Positions 24,723 through 36,801 of a stretch of DNA of 64,000 nt are shown here, one piece after another. The notes under the pieces were generated by a model. It had not been told where the DNA came from and ran no database searches. It saw only the letters and a program-made list of their open reading frames with translations. Numbering within the stretch: position 1 is the stretch's first letter; the number at the start of each line of letters is the position of its first letter. Made by a program: the position numbers and the translations under genes. This DNA comes from Agelas oroides (Eukaryota; Porifera; Demospongiae; Agelasida; Agelasidae): positions 21,569,202 to 21,633,201 of the forward strand of contig OX422183.1 in the NCBI GenBank assembly GCA_949130485.1. Reading direction: 5' to 3'.

Positions 24723-24807
24723 GACTACATGCAGTACCGCAGCTCTTATCAAAAAGTTCACCTGATTGGTCAGCTTGCTCGCCCACGCAATTACGTATTG
24801 GCAGTAA

Positions 24808-25060
24808 TTTGAACAGGCAACACCAGTATTAGAATGGGAAAGACAAGTATTGGGAATAGGCAACACCAGTATTGGGAATAGGCAACACGAGTATTGGGAA
24901 TAGGCAACACCAGTATTGGGAATAGGCAACACCAGTATTAGAATAGGCAACACCAGTATTGGGAATAGGCAACACCAGTATTAGAATAGGCAACACCATT
25001 ATTAGAATCACCATGCAGTATTGGGAATAGGCAATACCAGTATTGGCCTGTGCCCACGTA
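24808..25060. repeat. Minisatellite, 22-bp GGAATAGGCAACACCAGTATT units
   Basis: About ten tandem units of 20-22 bp alternate between GGGAATAGGCAACACCAGTATT and AGAATAGGCAACACCAGTATT forms. The same unit forms a longer array at 61945-62213, and a single unit sits at 60089-60115. It spreads as a dispersed tandem repeat, possibly inside a mobile element. Confidence 0.9.
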
Positions 25061-25161
25061 AAATTTGCTGGTGCCCGGGTAAAAATAATGTGGAAATCTA
25101 AGGTCAAGTGGACGTGAAGCGAGCATACAGGTAAGACTGAATGAATGGTACTTGATTTCAG

Positions 25162-25386
25162 GTAGGAAAGCAATATTTGTATACTTCGTACACGTTTTTA
25201 GGTAGATGAAACTCAGTGATTTCAGAGTGTATAATTTTTCTTGGCGGGAGCGTGCCCCAGATTTCCTAGCAGATGCGTGTTATGCACACACTGGATGTGA
25301 CATGCATATGCCCACATGATACCCTGGGGTTAGAGTTTCATCTACCTAAAAACGTGTAGGAAGTATACAAATATTGCTTTCCTACC
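25162..25386. mobile_element. Inverted-repeat element with ~55-bp arms
   Basis: The left arm GTAGGAAAGCAATATTTGTA and right arm TACAAATATTGCTTTCCTAC are complementary, extending through the GGTAGATGAAACTC / GAGTTTCATCTACC ends. A few mismatches separate the arms. No coding content. Confidence 0.75.
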
Positions 25387-25748
25387 TCTGTAGGGAGGTG
25401 GGTGGGGTGGATGGATGTTTAGAATTTTGGTTAGAGTTATTGGTTAGGGTTAGGGTAGCACTAGGGCTGCATGCATATGCCCAGGGGCTATAGAGTTTCA
25501 TCGACCTATACTGAAATTATACTTTTCTCCTTCTACACCTGAAATGGCATCATTTTTGGTCTTCTATAATTATGGTGGGATGCTCCATTTTTGAGCCAAT
25601 ATTAATTTTCTAACAGCAGATATAATGACTCAAAAAATCAAGCACAAATTAAAATTGTACTGTCAACTAGGGAGGTAGCTACTAGCTATGTGGTAAAATG
25701 AATTCAGCAATGGTTAATATACACACTAAAGAATATGACTAGCTATAC

Positions 25749-28700
25749 CTGTTGTCACTGAAGGCAGTTGCATGGCTGCTGTATGTCCACATTTGTGGCA
25801 TGCAGTGCATACATAACAAAAACGGTGGTACACATCTCTACCTACAGTTTCTCCTGGTTCAGCTCTCCTTTGCATCTGCAACCACTGCTTATGAACAATC
25901 TGCAAGTTGTTCCAGTGGTCTATAAGGCGGTTGTAAAAAAAGTAGTGGTGAAGATTTTGTTGGTTGCTTGACTGCAGTCGTGTTGTTTTTATCTTCGAGT
26001 TCAACACCTCTGATGTTACGCTTTGAAAGCCAACCAACTCTGGACACAGGTCTATACTGTGGTATTTACAAGTCGCCTTCTTGTGGCCAGATGTTTTGTG
26101 ACCATCGTGAAATCTGTCACCAACAATGTAACGGTTGACTTCATTTGTCAAGGGATGAACCATGCTGTGGGAGTAAGTGTGATCTCGCTTTGTGTCTTCT
26201 ATGCTGCTGATGGTGTTGGCAGACAAGTTCATGGCAGTTTTAAATTCTGGGTGCTGAATCACCTATACAAACAAAAAGGCATAATGTGGAGTGCTATAAT
26301 AATTATCGATGTGAATACAAACCTGTGGGTCATTCCGAGGATGTGGTTTTTGAAAGCATGCTCTTCTCTCCCCCCAAAGAGCATTGGCAAGCTTTGGATG
26401 ACGGACTTCTACATGAGCTGTAACATCACAGGCCATGTCAACAGCAAATACAACAGGCCAGTGCTTTGATGACAGCAGCAGGTCAACATGGTCTCTAGTG
26501 CTCTCCTTCATGACATACTTTGCTGGGAGCTATAGCTATGGTTGTTAAGTATGAAAACTGAGGAAAATGAAACAGACAGACAAATCAACAACAGCATCAT
26601 TGTTGCACCTGATGATGACAATTTTTGAAGATCTTTCCACCAGAGCACTTTGGAACTGCATCAAAGGTGTGACACTCACTTTTTCCTTCGATGAGGTATG
26701 AGTACAGTTGGTCCAAGTGTCTTAGTACCTGTGGCTGGGGAGAAACATGACCTTTAGTCTGAAATGCTCCACTATGAATGTGCAATGGCTTTATTAACTT
26801 CAAATGCAATTCATCAGCTACAATTACCTTTGTTGGTGCTACACAAGATGGCATCTCCACCTCTGCTGCTATGTGCTTCAATTCTGAAATTGTCAGCTTG
26901 TTTGACTCTAAAGGATTATATTTGCCCCTTCTAGCAAGCTCTGCCAGCTTCTTAGGGCATCCAAATGGCTTGCCATTAGGGGGGTCAATGGTGGAAGAGG
27001 TCTTCAAATGCTCTGTGTTCAGGACAGTGGAGCTTCTGCAACTTGGTGGGATCCATGGTGCAATATCTGTAGCGCTCACTGGCTCAGGTGTTGCCGACTT
27101 GAAGACTGCTGCTTCCACTACTTTGCTGTCCACATACCCCCACCACTTTTCAACATCCACAACACCCTTGATAGCATCCATTTCGCTGGAAACTGGCCAC
27201 ACCACCTAAGAGGAAAAAGATATCATGTAAACACTACAAGATGTTTGAGTATGTAGCTATGCTGTGAAAATTTACCATGCTGTTTGTTAGTGGGGTACAG
27301 TTTTTACAGTTTCCATCTCCACTTTCAAACAGCGGGCAGATACCGCATATCCCACAAATGCCCAAATCCCAGTCTCTGTCAGTCAAGGCCTCGAAAGCAA
27401 AGAAGCCATCGTACAACTTCTCCACTAAGTAGCGCACTTGCTCTTCTGGTAACTGAGGTGCATTGGGCATCTTTAGAGTGGAGCGAAACACAGCCTCAGC
27501 ACAATTGCCAGGTGGTTCCCCCTTCTGGATATGTTCTCTCATCCTCAAGAGAATGTCAAGAGACACAAGGAGTTTGTTGCTGATGTTGAACACTCCTGTA
27601 GTGCATGAACACACAAAGTATAATAGCCGCAGTAGAACAAAAGTTGTCAATGCAGTGGGTAACTGATGGTGGTTATCTGTTTCAGTGTTGCTTTAGGTTA
27701 ATGTTTCAACTAGTACTTTAGTTTAATTGACTATATAGATTCAAACTGTTGGTTTAGTTTTAGTTTTTATCTAAAAGGGGTTAGTGTTAGTACTTTGTTT
27801 TATTTAACTACCATTCTGAGTCAGGTTGATTTTAATTAGTTTAATTTTGGCTATTAATTAATGGACAAAGACAGCATTAGTTTTAGTTATACGTAAACAT
27901 AGTAGTATCAGTAAAACAACACTGACCTGTTTCCCAGTCTCGAAAATTGTGCCTTGCCTTACAGTCTGACAGTGACTCAGGGCCGTAGCCACCGGTCCGG
28001 TTAGTCCGGTTTCAACCGGACCACTTTTTCCCTCACCGTGGCTTGCTTGGCGTCGCCAAATAGGACCAATGCTCGGCAAACGCCATGGCACGCACACAGC
28101 GTGGCGACATGTTGCAACATAATACGGGATGGCTGCGAACAGTGCGAAAGACCGAGTCTTCCAACAATTTTCCGTTCTTCCAACCGAACGATCTGCGAAG
28201 GGTGTGGCTTGTGAGATTAGCGAACGATCGGAAAGCCGAAACCATGCAGTGCTATATGGCGCAATGGGCAGAAAGGGTGCAAATGCATGTAAAAACTCTG
28301 TCGTCTGGCTTCCGAGAAGCATCGTTTTGGACCAAAAATGGTCTCAGAAGCAACGTCATAGCCTCTAAATTCCAAAAATGTCAGAAGGCTGATAGAGTGT
28401 ATTCCATACCTGTATATAAATAAACAAAATTTAGTACTGTGTGTGTAGAAGATGCATGTTGTGGGGGTGAAGTGTGTCCTTTGTTATGTACACATTTGTT
28501 GGCTAACTTTTTTTACGTACATCACCATTGATTGGTAGGCCCTTTCTTTGCAGAACCAAGTTTACATTCTTCTCCTGGATGAGGGAGAGAAGAGGCTGGA
28601 GCTCTGCTTGGTTCTCTGGGATCTTTTTGGTGTGCTTCAGCAAGATGTCCACGCTCTTCTGGAAACCAACTTTTGAACCACAACTGAGATTTGATAATGA

Positions 28701-30182
28701 TAATGTTGTATAGATTTTTTTAACATAGACCCATAACACATTAGGCATGTAATATTTCGTCAGGCATAATAATATCACACTGCAAATCTGTGTATACCTG
28801 AGGTTTGTGGCTCACTAATGCCTGCCACCGTTTTCTTACTTGCTTTAGTGGCAGCTGATCGTGATGTCGTACCTGCAGTTATGACATTGTAATGTTAATA
28901 TGTAGCAAAAGAGTTACTATACAGTGAGTGTAATTGTATTTATACCTTCAGGCTGGAGTTGGTGCAAATACATGGAAAACTCTTGCTGGAGGTTCTCACG
29001 GGAAAGAAATGCCCACATGCAGATGTACAAGTGGATGCAGCGCTTGGTTGGTTTGGGTGCTGTAGTTGCAGAGGACAGCTTTTCTGCCTTAAACTGGGAA
29101 CATTGGCAGTGGAAGTTGTTCTCACTGTCGAAGCGTACATGTAGGAGTTTCAGTGGTGTCTGAAAGCTTTTGGTGACAGTGCGGATGACAAATGATTTCT
29201 CAGACACACGCTGAACGATTGCTGAGTGAGAACATGCCATTTCCTTCAGTGTCTGCTGTACACTTGTGGGGAATGGAAAAGTGGACAGTGTTTCCACCTT
29301 CAATTCGAGTGGTAGTGACTGTGAGCTGCTTTGCATTGCCACTTTTGTGTGAAAACAGGGTGGATAGTGGTTATCTGAGTGTAAAGACCATTATGGATAG
29401 TAAATTTTGCATACTTATTTGTTTGCTGCTAGACACCTGTACATTATGTTTAAAACTATTTACAAAAATTTAACTCAGTCATCATGTTTGGATAATTACA
29501 GCTTGGAAAATACCACATATTAAGGTATGAAAGAAACTATACCACTCCTATGTGCTAATTCAATACCTGAAGTAATGTAAACGTGGCATCTCTGAGGTAT
29601 ATGCATGTACTGATGATGAGCAAACATCAACATAAGCTAAGCACTTTACTGATGATACTCGTACATATGCATACAGTTAAAGTGTAAAGCAAAGTAGGGT
29701 CAAGTTAGACATATATGGAGCATGCGCACACAGGCTGGAGAGCTCCACCTAGTAACTGTTGCAACGGTTACTAGGTGGAGCTCCCCATGCAGCCTTGAAT
29801 GAGCGCTAGTGGTGTTTTAGTGTAGAAAAATACATCATAACTCGTACCAGATTCCATTGACCGAATCCTTCCTTGCCGCACAACTTCGCAATCTTTGTTT
29901 GTACACTTCCAAGTTCCGTCTACGCCCTTAGTTGCAAAACATCTGTAGTCTGGTCCCTGCATGAGGGCGCACTCTGACGGATATAGCAGTTGCAATTTCT
30001 GCTTTCAACTCTGCATCCAACAGGAGGGTGACATTGGAGCTATACTCTGGGATATGCTCTGGCTTTGTACGCTTTGTCTTCGTGCCAAGTGGTTTTCCAC
30101 ATCCTTTACAAACAAGTGCTCTATTTCCATTGCTGGTTCCACAACCTTCGCACAGAGACGAACCTCGCTTTACAGCAGCCAT
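25749..30182 (-). CDS. SWIM-type and KDZ-transposase-like protein (HMGXB3-like family)
   Basis: Multi-exon minus-strand gene. Approximate exons, 5' to 3': 30182 to about 29771, 28946-29341, 28798-28872, 28521 to about 28679, 27276-27595, 26609-27205, 26323-26529 and 25749-26262. The first has zinc-ribbon-like pairs (CEGCG, CKGCG). The second has a SWIM-like CxC..CxH pattern (FHCQCSQFK ... KRCIHLYICMWAFLS). The fifth has a CxxCxxC cluster before FESGDGNCKNC. The sixth to eighth read HWPVVFAVDMACDVTAHVEV, then DRFHDGHKTSGHKKATC and a Ser-Glu-x-x-Asn motif (TSEVLNSK), which resembles the DDE-type core of KDZ transposases kept in HMGXB3-like proteins. Splice signals match from the second exon on. 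The first exon switches frame near 29990, so the 5' end is uncertain or damaged. Whether it is a domesticated host gene or transposon-encoded cannot be told by eye. Confidence 0.5.
27980..28380. mobile_element. hAT-like element fragment (CAGGGCCGTAGCC end)
   Basis: CAGGGCCGTAGCCACCGGTC near 27980 resembles a hAT-type terminus. Downstream, GGTCTCAGAAGCAACGTC ... CTAAATTCCAAAAATG (about 28340-28380) matches a related stretch at 55617-55665, which ends near 55766 with GGCTACGGGCCTG. It lies in an intron of the KDZ-like gene. Confidence 0.45.
29740..29783. repeat. 44-bp near-perfect palindrome
   Basis: GAGCTCCACCTAGTAAC is followed after a short GTTGCAAC centre by its complement GTTACTAGGTGGAGCTC. 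Only one base pair of 22 mismatches. It overlaps the end of the first coding block of the KDZ-like gene. Confidence 0.85.
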
Positions 30183-30950
30183 AGCTGCTATTTGCACTAC
30201 AGTGACCGTCACCCACTCTCGCTCTGCACTAGCATTCGCTGCACTGCATGCACTGCACCAATCAGGTGAACTCTTTGATAAGAGCTGCGGGATATATCCG
30301 TTTTCGCGTTTTGCTTCGTTTTAGAAAGCTGTGAACACCAAACGGGAAGCATTAGAACGCTTGTGCGAGCGTCTGGTTCAGTTCTACTGGCTACGGAAGG
30401 TTCCGCAATTAATAAAATTCCTAACATTCCGCAGTGTACACTTCCACCCCGCCCTGCTTACCAGACCCTCCTTTTCGATTTTTGGAGGGTCTGGATCTAG
30501 TCTCCTGTGTGCATGTGAGGGGAGAGACAGGACGTCAATTCATCTGACACTACCACAGTTCCAATTACACAGTACTCTCAATCCCATGAAGTATTCCATT
30601 TACGTTCAAGTGCGCCGGAATGCTGGCGCATTGTTCTTTTCTAATTTAACGCTTGGCGTCATCGAAGATTGCATTCCACATTGCGTTGCCAACGATCTAC
30701 TAGCGAAATGGACATTGATCGGGCAACCCTAGCTGCCGTGTGTAGACTAGGCTATTGTATCTATCGAAAGGAGCACGAGTAGGCTGTCTAGGAGTTTGCT
30801 GTTTACTAGAGCGCTTTTGAGTTGACGTGACGTCACGGTAGTTTCAAAATATTGGAACCAAAACGGTATAGGCAGCTGGGCTCGAGACTAGTCTGGATCC
30901 GAGACTAATATGAGCCTTAGAGCAGATAGAGATCGTGTACGAGAATGTAG

Positions 30951-33900
30951 GTGCTCTGTCTGTTTCTGTTCTGTGCCCTTCCCAGTGTCGCGTTTTCTTG
31001 TTCCTGTGTGTTCGGTTCTTTCAACCGTCCCAGGACATTGAGCGGAGACGCTAACCTACAGTGCCAGGACTACACATTTGCCACAGGCAACACGAACGTC
31101 GTGAATGTGGAGGTGGTGAACAGAATTATACTGGAGTCAGTGTGTGGCACGTCATATGGACAGTGGAGTAGCCCCATGTTCAGGACTTGCCACTTCTCTT
31201 GCAGTAAGTGTATAATCAGGCTAGGTAATTGAACAGCACTATTAATAGACAAGATACTGGGTTTAGAAGACCTGGGATCGAGGCTAATGAATGTCACGCG
31301 AAAATTGGTCCTACCCAAAACGATTTTGGTTGCCAAAAATGGTCCCATCTTACCAAAACTGGTCAACCAAATTTGGCAACCGAAAGTGGTCCCCCGGACC
31401 AGTTTGGGTTGCTACGAATGGTCCTGCTTCCCTATTCTGAGTGCTGAGAAGGCTGATTGGGTATATGCAAGCAATTTACATAAACAGAAAGGACATAGCT
31501 ACACATGCTGTTAGTGAGTATAGCTTAACAATCACTGGATAACAGACAAGCCGACAAATAACAATAGCGTGTAGTTTTTATGCCATGACTGAAAATTTCA
31601 GACTCAAACATTAGTCCGCACAGTAGGTAGGGTATCCAACCTGAAATATGAAAGTGTGCGCATTGATTCCAAAACAGTGGTTTTTATAAGAGCTAACCCA
31701 GGTAAGAAAAAACCACAGAAGGATCGGGTTCGAATGTCAATTTTATTTGGAAACGGTGCACTTTTCCGGAAGTGGTAAGTCCCGCAAAATGGTACGTGAC
31801 CAATATCAAGCCATGGGCCTAGTTATCTCCCAAAAAACTTACCCTCACAGACCTAATGTATAACTCACAGCCATGTTTAAAGTAGCCTCGCTGGCAGTGG
31901 TCAGTGGTCTAGGAACGAAGAAATTTTACCAGTTACGGCGAACTTAAATTTTTGGTCACGTGCCATTTTTCGGAATTTACCTCTTCCGGAAAAGTGCACC
32001 GATCCCAAAAGAAATGACATGCGAACCCAATCCGTCTGTGGTTTCTTTCTTACCTGGGTTGGCTCTTATGAAAACCACTGTTTTGGAACCAATGCGCACA
32101 CTTTCGTATTTCAGGTTGGACACCCTACAGTAGGTCTCTCTCCATCTCTCCTCTCAATACAGTATGCTAGAATCTGAGTACATAGTATAGATTAGCATCA
32201 CCGATTCCTCGCCGAAGTAAATAGGGTGCGCGCCATTCAAAATTGCCGCGGTGCAGCAACCGATTTCTCTGCTGCTCCTGCTTGCGTGTGTAGGTTTCGT
32301 TCTTTTACCTACTACACCTTGCTGATGTCGTCTGTTGCTGAGTGATTAGCTCCTTCACATTCTCTACTATATTACTCATACTTGCATGGCTCTGGTCTTG
32401 CAGCTGAAGGGCACCAAAGCATTCCTAATCAATAATCTTAAAAACTTAATTTTCGACTTGCTCATCATATAATGGCCTGGCCATTTTCAAGTTGCCACCA
32501 TCGCCATAACTACAGCTACAAATAAACTGAGTTAAGGTCACATGAATTCTCTAACATGATGCTATTGACTTGAAAAATACTCTTAATTGGAGACGCACCT
32601 AACAGTTGCCCTGTGTTTGAGATTATATGCAATGTTTTCTCTATACACTGTCCATGCAGATGTCACTATCAACAGTGTGACTACCGACTTGCCTCCTGTT
32701 GTGAACAGAACTGACAGTGATTGCTTCTACTCTTGTTCGTTCAATAATAGGAGCTCCAGTGGATACATTCGGATAGAAGTGGGAGCATTACAGCCCTGTG
32801 TTTACATGGTGGAGGTGACAAGGGTTTTCAAAGGGAACAACACAGTAAGCATAATATTGACTGTAGAATTATACAGTGGGAGCTCTCCTTGCCACCAATG
32901 TCATAGGCTATTTGGCACCCCAGGAAATGCAGCACTTGTGACCCCCATACCATTTTTCCTAGAAAATATGGAATCCCTCCAGGAAATTTGGAACCCCCTT
33001 CCAAGTCAAGAAATATCACATCCTGGGTGCTAAATTTCCTAGGATATTTGATACACCATGCAAAATATCTTGAATGGAGAAGCCTAACCACATAAATTAT
33101 ATTTATGTGCACAGTGTTTTGGTTTACATACTCAATGCAAACAACAATACAGTAACGCTTATATACTCAGAATCAGTCCACACTTTTTCAGGGATAACTT
33201 TACAATTGTAGAACCGTTCCAGGCATCAGGTGGTGAGAATCTAAGAAGTGAGTTCCGCCTTTGCTTGGGAATGATGTCGCTCCTTGTAGATGGTCTCCTC
33301 ATTATTGGCTTTGGTGGTGTCCTCCTCACTTTTGGTGCCATATTGCCCATTGCCAACCATCCTCATTCTCGACAGTAATGGCATTTATCCTTAGATCATT
33401 TGGCATGCAGGGACTATAAATCTTGCACGGGGGTACCAAAATGTGGGGGAGTTTGATTTCCTATGATACTGGTAACACAGTTGAATCACCATATAGTAGG
33501 AGGAAATTATGGTATTCTTTCGAGGTCTCTCTTCCAGCAAGTCAATAGCTATGAGTGGGGTGGGTGTGGGTGCTGTGGGCACTCACTGATTGTTGTGTAA
33601 AGTACCGTATAGCTCCAAAGTTTTGTGGTTCAAAAATTTTGTGAATCTCTCCAAATTCACGAAAATATTGTGCCACGAAAATTTGGACCTATACGGTAAC
33701 TGATCACAGCAGCCTGGTCTTTTTCTGACTCAGCAGATGTCATTAGTTCACATAGCTAAGTTAACATAACAGCCACATATTTCTAGCACTCAGTCATTGT
33801 ATACATGTGCTGGATGCTAGTGAGTTTTTCACCATGTGTTGTCAATGTCACTCATGCAGTACACTATATATACTTCTCACCGTCTATGCACAGCGTGGTG

Positions 33901-34157
33901 AAACACTGGTTGTTCCTGGTCCAAATGTGCTGACTTCATGTGGGAGTCAAGGCAGGCTACTTCGGCTCCAAGAAGAATATGTTGTGGGCATAGGGGGTGC
34001 CTGCAACCCCATCAATGCATGGTCTATGGTGGGCAGCTATTCCAGTAGCGAGTTCAACCTCTTGTCCGAACTTGCACCAAGGTGTGGAGCACTGGCATTC
34101 TTTCCTTCTGTGACCATTCTGCTTGCACTAACTATAGTTGGGACTCTGTTTGTTTAA
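30951..34157 (+). CDS. Secreted NTR/TIMP-like protein with hydrophobic C terminus
   Basis: Exons seen: 30951-31203 (hydrophobic leader LCLFLFCALPSVAFS, then Cys-rich), 32660-32844, 33115-33232 and about 33894-34157. Exons 1 to 3 join in phase with GTAAGT/GTAAGC donors and AG acceptors. The last exon encodes VLTSCGSQGRLLRLQEEYVV then ACNPINAWSMV, which resembles the second half of NTR (netrin/TIMP) domains (SCG..L..G..Y....C..v..W). The protein ends in a hydrophobic stretch (ALAFFPSVTILLALTIVGTL), suggesting a GPI or membrane anchor. Two points are unresolved: the only in-frame ATG (30945) is followed at once by TAG, and the phase of exon 3 does not match the last exon with the obvious sites. 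The NTR assignment is moderate. Confidence 0.45.
31629..32126. mobile_element. MULE-like MITE with ~155-bp TIRs
   Basis: The ends AGGGTATCCAACCTGAAAT and its near-complement ATTTCAGGTTGGACACCCT bound a 498-bp element with long imperfect terminal inverted repeats that also share CAAAACAGTGG and GTGCACTTTTCCGGAAG. The flanks ACAGTAGGT (31620-31628) and ACAGTAGGT (32127-32135) are an exact 9-bp target duplication. It sits in intron 1 of the NTR-like gene. Confidence 0.85.
33603..33698. mobile_element. 96-bp MITE with TACCGTATAG ends
   Basis: TACCGTATAGCTCCAAA at the left and TTTGGACCTATACGGTA at the right are inverted repeats, and the inner GTTTTGTGG / CCACGAAAAT also pair. The terminal TA may be the target site. 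It lies in an intron of the NTR-like gene. Confidence 0.7.
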
Positions 34158-34159
34158 AA

Positions 34160-35210
34160 ACTCACATACTCTGTGTTCTATTGGGTAGGTAGCTTAATGT
34201 GTTTGCCGTTTGTTTAAGTTTAAAATGACAGTTGAGTTAGAGCTGCTTTAACCACATTCTAGTGGGTAGGTAGCTTGCTTTATTTGCCGTTATTTTTGGA
34301 AATAATATATATTGTCCGGCTCTCATCACTGTTTGCCTGTATACTATTATGTCAGAGGCACTCTGTATAAGGGATAGTGAAATTTAACACCATGTTAAAC
34401 GCAAGGCTTGGAGGGGTGGGATAATGGGCAAAGGGGTGATGAGCCAGTACACATGCAAAGTCTCAAGCCCACTTTTAGGTACCTCAGGCTACCCAACACA
34501 CAAGTGGTTCATGACAGTGAAGGGATTCAAGAACAGTAAAGGACCCCTCCCCCTTTTCATCCCACTGAATTCATTCACTGGCTACATCCTCTGTCTAATG
34601 CACATCTACCCGGTATCTTATTCTCCACACTTGACACCATCAACTGTGGGCCTGATGGTGCAGTCTACCCATGCCGAGATCTGTTAATAATGAGCATTTG
34701 CATCACATACAGAAGCTCAAAATTTACAAAGTAGTCTCCGGCCTCCTAAAAATTAGTGATGTAGTTTTAACTGAAGTAGGAAGTCGCTTTTCTGAACTTC
34801 AGTTATCCTACCCTCAAAATAATGATATTCATAGAAATTTGCTGTGCGTTAAATGGAAAGTAAACTGCTATGCATTCAAATAGTATTGTTTCACTTCTCC
34901 CAAAGTGACTTCCTACTGTATACTGTCACATAATGAACACACTGAGCTATTCAGTGTTGCTGAAATTAAAACAGTACAAGTCAACAATATCACGGTGCGA
35001 TAGTGTAGTACAATTTGAAAGGAAAATCTTATTAAGAGATTTGTGCACACAATACGAATTTTTGTACAAATACAGAAGCTGTCAAGGAAGGGTTAGTTAC
35101 AGTAATCATTGTTCTATGGAGTGCAAAGTCCACTTCCCAGTAGAGACAGGAACAGAACAGTGGCTCCGGCAATAAGAGGGTTCCCAGCTGAGGCAGCTGT
35201 TTGAAGACAA
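34160..35210. other. Intergenic stretch, no gene recognised
   Basis: The region is AT-rich. The only structure seen is a short inverted motif, GAAGTAGGAAGTCGC near 34772 and GACTTCCTACTG near 34908. Open frames here have no recognisable motif. Confidence 0.4.
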
Positions 35211-35422
35211 AACATGAAGGTGGGGTTGAACTTGCTGCAAGCCACAGAGCCAAAGGTCTTTGCACAGTCTACCGCAACAGACAACACTTCCTACCATACT
35301 AGGAGACGAAAGCAGGCTCTCGGTTCCTTGTATGCCTCACCATACAAGGAAACCAGAACCTGCCTATCTACCACAAATCAGCCACTACACAAGGAAAAGA
35401 ACTGCAAGAAACCCTACGAAAC

Positions 35423-35563
<141 letters not shown>

Positions 35564-35817
35564 CCTCAGCCTCATTCCCAAGCACCCCATCCTGGGTATT
35601 AAAGGTGATTCAATACATCTTTTAGACTTGGGGAACCTGGGAACAAGGCACACAGTACACACCTTCTACTCTTCCATCATCATCATCAGTAGTGGTCTGG
35701 TCTGTTTCTGTTCCTCCAATACCTAGTGCAATAGTCCTTGAGCATCATAGACATATGGTGGTTAAATTACAGACTATAGTCTTCGTATGACAGACCCATA
35801 TCAACACACCAACTGTT

Positions 35818-35979
35818 TAGCCTCAAACCCATGCACTTCAGGCTTGGGAATGAGGCTAACTCATATCAACATACCAACTGCTTAGCCTCAAACCCATGCA
35901 CTTCAGGCTTGGGAATGAGGCTAACTCATATCAACTGTTTAGCCTCAAACCCATGCACTTCAGGCTTGGGAATGAGGCT
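35818..35979. repeat. Three direct copies of a TAGCCTC..GAGGCTA hairpin
   Basis: The hairpin TAGCCTCAAACCCATGCA ... GGCTTGGGAATGAGGCTA (about 42 bp) occurs three times in a row (starting at 35818, 35881 and 35939), separated by CTCATATCAAC-type spacers. Its ends relate it to the larger TAGCCTCG family. Confidence 0.8.
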
Positions 35980-36801
35980 GAACAACTGTTGACAAGCAGT
36001 ATTTAAGTTTTGGCCTCTGTGCACGTAAGGGCCTACACCCTACTGACTATGATGGCTAAGAAGGCAACATAGCCAAAATGCATGGGTGCATGCAGGCACA
36101 TGACTGAATATATCACATCACCTACTGGGTGTTGTAATTGGAAGTGTCTATTGGTATGTGAGTGTGCTCATGATCAATGAGGCGAGCTACCACCATTGGC
36201 TGTGTAGTCAACACATGTCTGGCTCCTACCTTGAACCCTGATGTTGAAGCAGTGAGCCCTTTAGCTAAGGTACTAAACTCTCAGGTCACTGGGGTGCAGT
36301 AAAATGTATTCATGAGTTAGCAGATCCACTGTCAAATGTTGAAATGTCAACTAGAATGGTTGCGGTTGTAAACAATTGTGCCAAGAGCTGTGGTGGAGGA
36401 TTTGCTAGGGTTGCCTCATACTCAGGCCACATGGAAGAAGGAAAGTTTTCCTCTCCTGCATGGCCTCGGTATGAGGCTATGCTAGGGTAGGTCATATTGT
36501 GAAAACCATATGTGGCAGTCCCGGATACCAGATTTGAGGTGCAACTAGTGTCGGTCCCAGACCATTTTCCTGCACATAATACTGGAACCAATATATAAGG
36601 TCTGGGAATGAGGCTAAGATGCAACCACCGTCTTCAGTTTTGACTAGTGAGAAACTGTTTATGTTTTTTGTTTTATGTTTGAAAGAGAGCTCACCCTCCT
36701 CTTTGGTAAACATGTAAGGTACACTGCCCATGGGTGCTCTTTCATGAGTCAACAATCCATTAATCTGAACAACACATGAATGAATGACATCATGCACTTA
36801 C

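Noticed and set aside
24829..25173. Minus-strand frame with repeated IPNTGVAYSQYW
   Set aside because: The peptide repeat is only the translation of the 22-bp minisatellite in three frames; the same occurs at 61918-62304.
28001..28368. Several overlapping frames on both strands between 28.0 and 28.4 kb
   Set aside because: They lie in a hAT-like element fragment inside an intron, conflict with each other, and show no motif.
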